Assembly: GCA_043744275.1 (NCBI GenBank)
Contig: JAYTUY010000164.1
Location: 1 to 19,643, forward strand
Length of the DNA stretch: 19,643 bases
Direction of reading: 5' to 3'
Source of the DNA: JAAFJT01 sp043744275
Lineage (GTDB): Bacteria; Bacteroidota; Bacteroidia; Chitinophagales; Saprospiraceae
A program made the translations under genes and the position numbers. Under the pieces are notes generated by a model, which saw only the letters and a list, made by a program, of their open reading frames with translations, had not been told where the DNA came from and searched no databases. Positions 15,019 to 19,643 of the stretch are shown one piece after another (position 1 is the stretch's first letter; every line of letters starts with the position of its first letter).

Positions 15019-15031
15019 ACCCCCTCAGTAT
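15019..15031 (-). repeat. Dispersed repeat, long form, copy 13 (upstream of SRPBCC gene), last copy in the window
   Basis: Exact ACCCCCTCAGTAT on the + strand. It lies just downstream of a candidate -7 box for the SRPBCC gene, so it may sit at or near the transcript 5' end. No further copy occurs to the right. Confidence 0.88.
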
Positions 15032-15038
15032 ATTGAGT

Positions 15039-15046
15039 CAAATTTA
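15039..15046 (-). promoter_or_regulatory. -7 box of the SRPBCC-thioesterase unit
   Basis: Minus strand TAAATTTG, exact TAnnTTTG; a TTTG lies about 23 nt upstream, slightly too far for the usual spacing. The predicted start of transcription is near 15033, giving a leader of about 100 nt. Confidence 0.4.
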
Positions 15047-15089
15047 GTGAAAAGGTGAGTAATTGCTTCCAAACTACTCATTAGTTGGA

Positions 15090-15839
15090 TCATATCTTCA
15101 CAGCTTTCTGTCGCTTTAAATCGATAATGACTAAGACTGCAAGAATCCCAAATAGTATTACCGATGAACCAATAGTTCCAAAGTTAAGCCCACCTTTTGC
15201 AAGTGGTTTAGTCAATAAATCTCCGAACGTTGCACCAAATGGTCTTGTCAAAACGAATGCTAACCAAAACAAAACAATATGTGAGATTTTAGTAAAATAA
15301 TAAGCCAAGATTATTAAGAGTAATAAACTGCCAATTAAAATGGCTCCTCCTGAAAAACCAAGACCTGAATTGTCTGCTAAAAAGTCTCCTAACGCCGTGC
15401 CCAATGTATTTGAAAATAAAATGGCAGTCCAATAAAATATTTCCCCTCGCAAAGTTTTAATATCTGTTACAGATAATGATTTCTCAGTAGCTTTCCAAAC
15501 AAATAAAGTGATAACTAAAAGTGTAACTAATATTAAAGAACCTGCTGCATAGCCCAAACCTAATGTTCTGTCCATAAAATCGGACATTGTAGTTCCAGCG
15601 GTACTTGTCGCAAGAATGACAGACCAATAAATAATCGGATGATATTTTTTTGAAAAAAGTTGAATGGCAAGTGTAACAAAAAAGAAACAAAGTAGAATAG
15701 CTGAACTTACAGCATATCCAACATTCATAGTCTGTGCCAGTAAATCCCCAGCTGTTTCACCTAAAGTTGTGGCACAAATTTTCATTATCCAAAATGAAAT
15801 AGCAATTTGTGGTAATTTACTCACTGCATTTTTTATCAT
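15090..15839 (-). CDS. Four-repeat integral membrane protein (COG4705-like)
   Basis: 249 residues, almost all membrane helices, about eight segments. It is built from four copies of a unit of roughly 60 residues, each with a T/S-x-G-x-x-x-(G/S)-D signature followed by a Gly-rich helix start: TTLGETAGDLLAQTMNVGYA, STAGTTMSDFMDRTLGLGYA, NTLGTALGDFLADNSGLGFS and RPFGATFGDLLTKPLAKGG. This fits the uncharacterised COG4705 membrane protein family; the conserved acidic residue in each repeat lies at a helix border and could line a substrate or ion path, which is my inference. Start: ATG at 15839. It lies 117 nt downstream of the kinase on the same strand, with no clear terminator between, so co-transcription is possible. 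It lies in the part of the window without dispersed repeats. Confidence 0.8.
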   Translation of the reverse strand: MIKNAVSKLPQIAISFWIMKICATTLGETAGDLLAQTMNVGYAVSSAILLCFFFVTLAIQLFSKKYHPIIYWSVILATSTAGTTMSDFMDRTLGLGYAAGSLILVTLLVITLFVWKATEKSLSVTDIKTLRGEIFYWTAILFSNTLGTALGDFLADNSGLGFSGGAILIGSLLLLIILAYYFTKISHIVLFWLAFVLTRPFGATFGDLLTKPLAKGGLNFGTIGSSVILFGILAVLVIIDLKRQKAVKI

Positions 15840-15956
15840 TTTTGTTAGTAGGCTATTAGTTAGTGTATCAGAAAAGGGATTTAATTGCGCTCACGTATCA
15901 ATAAATATAAAAAATCTAAATCATGCAATCTAAATATTATTATAAAAATTCACTTT

Positions 15957-18932
15957 TCAAGTTGCCGGAATATAAATGTCAAAAGTGCCGCCTTGGTTTA
16001 ATTCGCTTGTAACAGTGATGATGCCATTATGATTCTCAACTATTTTTTTTACAATCGCTAACCCGATGCCTGTTCCGTTGTATTCGTTTTTGCCGTGAAG
16101 GCGTTGGAATACTTGAAATATTTTTTCGCTGTACTGTTGTTCAAAGCCGATGCCGTTGTCGGAAACTGTGATGTGGCAATATTTATCTTCTGGAGAAAGT
16201 TTTGGGTTGTCAAGTGTAATTCCTTTTGCGATTTTACTTTTAATTATGATGTGTGGCGGATTTTCGGGTTTGCGAAACTTTAATGCGTTAGTGATTAAGT
16301 TGTGCATGAGTTGACTGAATTGAAAAGGGATGATGTTTGCCTCACACAATTCTGTTGCTTCAATAGTTGCATGTTTGTCTTTTAAATCTTCACTAAAATC
16401 TTCTATTATTTCGTCAATAATTTTATTGAGGTCTGTGTTTTCAAATTCTCGTTCTTCAGAATTGGTGCGTGAGTAGGCGAGTAAATCCTGAATGAGTGTT
16501 TGCATTCGGTTGGCTGCATCCTGCATTCTTTTAAAGAAATCTTTCCCTTGTTCGGATAAATTATTTTCTTCTTTTTCTCTTATTCGTGAAGCAAAAGTCT
16601 GAATTTTGCGAAGCGGTTCCTGCAAATCGTGAGAGGATATGTAAGCAAATGATTGAAGTTCGTTATTTGTATGTTCAAGCTCAATGTTTTTCAACTTTAT
16701 ATCTTCATGTGCAAGTGCAATCTCCTGTTGTTTTAATTCAACAAGAATATTTCGTTCTTTTAATTGCTTGTTAACTTTTTCTAATTGCAAGGCTGTATTT
16801 TTTGCTCGTGTAATGTTTATGGAGGTGCTGGCAAATCCGTCATTAAATTTCCCAGCCAAAACGTAATAGTAAGAAGTTACACCTTCGTAGTGATAGTAAC
16901 CTTCATAGTTCACTTTTTCTCCTGATTGCACACACTGCACAAAACGTTCAAACTCTCCATTTTCAAACATGTGCGGAAAAATTTCTTTACATGTTTTGCC
17001 TATAATAGATGAAGCAGCCTGCCCGGTTTCTTTTTCTATTTGGCTATTAACAAATATAAGTTTGAAATCAATTATCTCCCCTTCGTTGTTCCTGACAGAT
17101 TCAAAGTTGAAAAGGATTGCCGGAGATGAATCAATAATCGATTGAAGAAATTTTTCGGTTTGCTTTAATTCCTGGGTACGGCTTTTTACTTTTTCTTCAA
17201 GCGAAATTGAAAGTTCTCGTAATTGTTTTTCGCTCTCTTCAATTTTTTTCCGTGAAATAACCTGCTCTGTTACTTCGGTCCCCACCACCATAATACCTGA
17301 AATGTTTTTATTCTCATCATACAAGGGCTCATAAACAAAGTTGAGGAAAAGGTTTTGCGGCACACCTTTTCTAATGAGGTTCACTGGCAGTTCATTTCCC
17401 GCAAATCGTTTTCCTGTTTTATAAACCTCATTCATCAGTTCTTCAAAACCTTGTCCTGCTGCATCAGGCATGGCTTCAAATGCTGGCTTATTCATCATCT
17501 GCTCTGCGGTTTTGCCCCATAACTCCAACACTCTTTCATTGGCTACTTCAACAATGAAATCAGCCCCCCGAAAAACAGCTATTGCCACCGGTGCCTGTGC
17601 TACCATGTTACGAAAACGCATTTCACTTTCCGCTATTTTTTGCTGCGCTTCTATCTGTTTGGTTACATCAATAGCAGTATTGAGTATAGCCCAAACCTTC
17701 CCGTCAACATTAAACAGCGGTTTATAGCTTACATTATAATATCGTTCTGTCAGTACCCCGTTCTTTAAAATCTTTATTAATGTACCCAGTGAACTAAACT
17801 CCTCGCCTGAGGTGAACACATCGTCAAGTATTTGCAGAATGGGCTGTTTTTCAGAAATTAATTCGGGAAAAGCATCCTGCAATTTCTGTCCCTCAATGTC
17901 ATAATCTTTTCCACCAATTTCTATGGAGGCTTTGTTGGGGCTTTCAATCACAAGGTCTCTGCCAACAAAAAGGCAGGTAGCGGTTGGCGCATTAAAAATA
18001 ACGGAACGGAACTTGTTTTCGCTCTCTTCAATTTTTTTCCTTGAAATAACTTGCTCCGTTACATCTGTAGCCACACACATAATACCTGAGATGATTTTAT
18101 TTTCATCATACAAGGGTTCATAAACAAAGTTCAGGTAGAGGGTTTCTGGCACACCTGTTTTAAGGCTTTGAACCGTCAGTTCATTTCCAATAAATGGTAT
18201 TCCCGTCTTATAAACTCCGTCAAGCAGTTCTTCAAAACCTTGTTCCTTAGCTTCTGGAAAGGCTTCAAATATCGGTTTATTAACTACCTGTTCTTCTGTT
18301 TTGCCATATAACTCCAGCATTTTTTCATTAATGACTTCAAGGTTATAATCAATTCCTCGCATAACAGTTATAGCTACTGGTGCTTGTGCCACCATATCCC
18401 GAAATCTTTTTTCGCTTTCTTTTATATTATTAAATGCTATTATTTTTTCAGTGGTTTCAGTGTTGGTAGATAATATGCCTACTGGCTTTCCTGTTTCATC
18501 ATTAACAGGGCTAAGACAATATGTCCAGTACGCATCTTCCATTCTTCCGTTCCGGTGAACAGGAATGAATTGGTCTTCAGCCAATATAGCTTCTTCGCCA
18601 GAAAGTATCCCGTCAATTAATGGGTTTAACATATCCCATATTTCTGCCCATGCTTCTTCTCCTTTACAACCAAGTATAGAGGGGTGTTTTCCTTCATTGC
18701 CTAAACCGAAGCGGTACGCATCATTGTAAAAGCAAATCAACTCTTCGCCCCAAAACAAGAACATAGAGAATTTTGAATTAAGAATAATACCAAGGGCAGT
18801 GCGCAAACTTTGCGGCCAGTATTGGGGCGCACCTAATGATGTTTTGCTCCAGTCTTTTTCTCTTGTGAGTTTTCCCATTTCCCCGCCACCGCTAAGGAAT
18901 TGCATATTGTTGTCAAGGTTTTTACCTTTCAT
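15957..18932 (-). CDS. Soluble multi-PAS sensor histidine kinase
   Basis: 991 residues with no membrane segment, so it probably senses a cytoplasmic signal. Order: N-terminal PAS-like domain (about 30-165) with a long DWSKTSLGAPQYWPQSLR leader typical of this kinase class; PAS (172-300); PAS (302-432); PAS (434-565); a coiled coil (~565-595); PAS (595-712); a second coiled coil (712-760); HisKA with the phospho-acceptor His in SSHDLQEPLRK (H768); HATPase with the N-box NLITNALKF (878-886), DNGIGF (925-930) and GTGIGLAI (953-960), ending at 991. All ATP-binding motifs are intact. There is no receiver domain and no response regulator nearby, so its partner is elsewhere. PAS units 2 and 4 are near-copies, pointing to duplication within the gene. 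The signal cannot be told from the sequence. Start: ATG at 18932. A 700-bp non-coding region lies upstream. Confidence 0.95.
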   Translation of the reverse strand: MKGKNLDNNMQFLSGGGEMGKLTREKDWSKTSLGAPQYWPQSLRTALGIILNSKFSMFLFWGEELICFYNDAYRFGLGNEGKHPSILGCKGEEAWAEIWDMLNPLIDGILSGEEAILAEDQFIPVHRNGRMEDAYWTYCLSPVNDETGKPVGILSTNTETTEKIIAFNNIKESEKRFRDMVAQAPVAITVMRGIDYNLEVINEKMLELYGKTEEQVVNKPIFEAFPEAKEQGFEELLDGVYKTGIPFIGNELTVQSLKTGVPETLYLNFVYEPLYDENKIISGIMCVATDVTEQVISRKKIEESENKFRSVIFNAPTATCLFVGRDLVIESPNKASIEIGGKDYDIEGQKLQDAFPELISEKQPILQILDDVFTSGEEFSSLGTLIKILKNGVLTERYYNVSYKPLFNVDGKVWAILNTAIDVTKQIEAQQKIAESEMRFRNMVAQAPVAIAVFRGADFIVEVANERVLELWGKTAEQMMNKPAFEAMPDAAGQGFEELMNEVYKTGKRFAGNELPVNLIRKGVPQNLFLNFVYEPLYDENKNISGIMVVGTEVTEQVISRKKIEESEKQLRELSISLEEKVKSRTQELKQTEKFLQSIIDSSPAILFNFESVRNNEGEIIDFKLIFVNSQIEKETGQAASSIIGKTCKEIFPHMFENGEFERFVQCVQSGEKVNYEGYYHYEGVTSYYYVLAGKFNDGFASTSINITRAKNTALQLEKVNKQLKERNILVELKQQEIALAHEDIKLKNIELEHTNNELQSFAYISSHDLQEPLRKIQTFASRIREKEENNLSEQGKDFFKRMQDAANRMQTLIQDLLAYSRTNSEEREFENTDLNKIIDEIIEDFSEDLKDKHATIEATELCEANIIPFQFSQLMHNLITNALKFRKPENPPHIIIKSKIAKGITLDNPKLSPEDKYCHITVSDNGIGFEQQYSEKIFQVFQRLHGKNEYNGTGIGLAIVKKIVENHNGIITVTSELNQGGTFDIYIPAT
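17232..17630 (-). repeat. PAS module duplicate, downstream copy (residues ~435-567 of the kinase)
   Basis: This segment and 18018-18416 encode near-identical PAS-PAC units 262 residues (786 bp) apart. Both share MVAQAPVAI, GFEEL, VYKTG, LNFVYEPLYDEN, ISGIM and TEQVISRKKIEESE. DNA identity is high at the unit ends (the stretches around 17230-17265 and 18019-18055). The unit between them is a different PAS domain. Confidence 0.85.
18018..18416 (-). repeat. PAS module duplicate, upstream copy (residues ~173-305 of the kinase)
   Basis: Partner of the unit at 17232-17630. Differences are spread through the middle of the domain, while the PAC-to-linker end is the best conserved part. Confidence 0.85.
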
Positions 18933-19121
18933 TAGCTATTTATTTAAATCTGGATTATGAAATTTTTGCGCGGCATATTTAAATCCAAATAAAGGACATC
19001 GGCAAGTAAGATATTGAGAGTAGATTGATTCATTTTACAACTGTATCGTTTAATTAAGGTTAAATTTTAGAATTGCCATGTGCGGTTGGGTAAAATAAAA
19101 TGTATTGTCGCTCAATTCACA

Positions 19122-19129
19122 CAAATATA
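19122..19129 (-). promoter_or_regulatory. -7-like box upstream of the kinase
   Basis: Minus strand TATATTTG, exact TAnnTTTG, about 190 nt before the kinase start. There is no TTTG at the expected upstream distance. A second candidate set lies in the tandem repeat. Confidence 0.35.
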
Positions 19130-19164
19130 TACTTTTACTTTTACATTTTATCTAAAGGGCTAAT

Positions 19165-19384
19165 AATTTCAAAAACGTTATTTGCTACATTATTTACGAC
19201 GTAAAAAATTTCAAAAACGTTATTCGCAACATTATTTACGACATAAAAAATTTCAAAAACGTTATTCGCAACATTATTTATGACATAAAAAATTTCAAAA
19301 ACGTCATTCGCAAAATTATTTATGACATAAAAAATTTCAAAAACGTCATTCGCAAAATTATTTATGATATAAAAGATTTCGCAA
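19165..19384. repeat. 42-bp tandem repeat, five full units and a partial sixth
   Basis: Units start at 19165, 19207, 19249, 19291, 19333 and, degenerate, 19375: exactly 42 bp each. The unit begins AATTTCAAAAACGT and ends TTTA(C/T)GACATAAAA. Neighbouring units differ by one to a few bases; units 4 and 5 are nearly identical, and unit 1 is the most divergent. The array has no stop codon in one shared register on both strands, yet neither strand has a start codon before it, so I do not call a gene. On the minus strand units 4 and 5 contain TAATTTTG; for unit 4 a TTTG lies exactly 19 nt upstream. Confidence 0.92.
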
Positions 19385-19559
19385 AACGCGAAACAAGTTT
19401 CATTTTTTTATTATTTTGAAAAGATGATAAATGTAGAGGCGTGTTTTTAACATTCGGGTTGTGTAATAAGGGTAAAATAGTGCAAAATCAATTTTTACTC
19501 AGAATAATGTTTGGTTTTTGCGAACTATAGATTTAAGAAATCTTTAAGATTTGTGGTGC

Positions 19560-19596
19560 GACATAAAGTTATGTACTACTATACGGACATAAAGTT
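19560..19596 (+). repeat. Pair of 11-bp direct repeats
   Basis: GACATAAAGTT at 19560-19570 and again at 19586-19596, 26 bp from start to start. This could be a binding site pair for a regulator or part of an element continuing beyond the window; nothing else supports either view. Confidence 0.45.
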
Positions 19597-19643
19597 GAAA
19601 CCGCCTTAACTTAGTTCATTGAAATAACTGTAAAATTTAGAAC

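Larger units (their letters stand above)
18933..19643. other. Non-coding region upstream of the kinase
   Basis: 711 bases without a credible gene. It holds a -7-like box (19122-19129), the 42-bp tandem repeat (19165-19374) and a pair of 11-bp direct repeats near the right edge. It is AT-rich, and no tRNA, CRISPR or transposase is seen. Whatever gene lies to the right is outside the window. Confidence 0.7.

Noticed and set aside
337..15031. Dispersed repeat as a Chi or KOPS-like strand-biased motif
   Set aside because: Orientation is mixed (8 against 5) within one 15-kb segment, whereas such motifs are strongly strand-biased. A whole-genome count could still change this view.
19165..19384. 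CRISPR array
   Set aside because: The 42-bp units are head-to-tail with no unique spacers, and no cas genes are present.

Overview
The window reads as chromosomal DNA of a Bacteroidota bacterium. Two proteins end in type A type IX secretion (T9SS) sorting domains. Several upstream regions carry the Bacteroidota -7 box TAnnTTTG, Shine-Dalgarno sequences are weak, intergenic DNA is AT-rich, and there is a typical Bacteroidota ECF-like sigma factor. I would not name a class or genus from this alone.

Layout, left to right: the 3' end of a secreted T9SS cargo gene (+); a solitary fusA (elongation factor G, -); an ECF-like sigma factor (-); a purine nucleoside phosphorylase (-); divergent from it a membrane VWA-domain protein (+), then a DUF937 protein (+) and a TPR lipoprotein (+). 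Convergent with these are a citrate synthase that looks like the mitochondrial/eukaryotic type (-), a small secreted protein (-), a large LVIVD-repeat T9SS protein (-), a YdiI-like hotdog thioesterase and an SRPBCC protein in a probable two-gene unit (-), a four-repeat membrane protein of COG4705 type (-), and a 991-residue soluble multi-PAS histidine kinase (-). The last 711 bases are non-coding and hold a 42-bp tandem repeat. The genes look like ordinary housekeeping and envelope functions, mostly as single genes, often separated by clear hairpin terminators.

The standout signal is a short dispersed repeat, ATACTGAGGGG(G)T (other strand ACCCC(C)TCAGTAT). It occurs 13 times between positions 337 and 15031, about once per 1.1 kb, against roughly 0.01 expected by chance for one 11-mer in this length. 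Six copies are intergenic and seven lie inside genes. The genic copies are read in all three frames (T-P-Q-Y, T-E-G, P-L-S or L-P-S-V), so the constraint is on DNA or RNA and not on protein. Two intergenic copies form the 5' arm of a terminator, as DNA uptake sequences do in Neisseria and Haemophilus. The repeat is absent from the last 4.6 kb (membrane protein, kinase, tandem repeat), which may mark DNA of different history.

Secondary points are the 42-bp tandem repeat upstream of the kinase, whose units contain a promoter-like TTTG-N19-TAnnTTTG arrangement facing the kinase; a REP-like cruciform element; the duplicated PAS module in the kinase; and the eukaryote-like citrate synthase.
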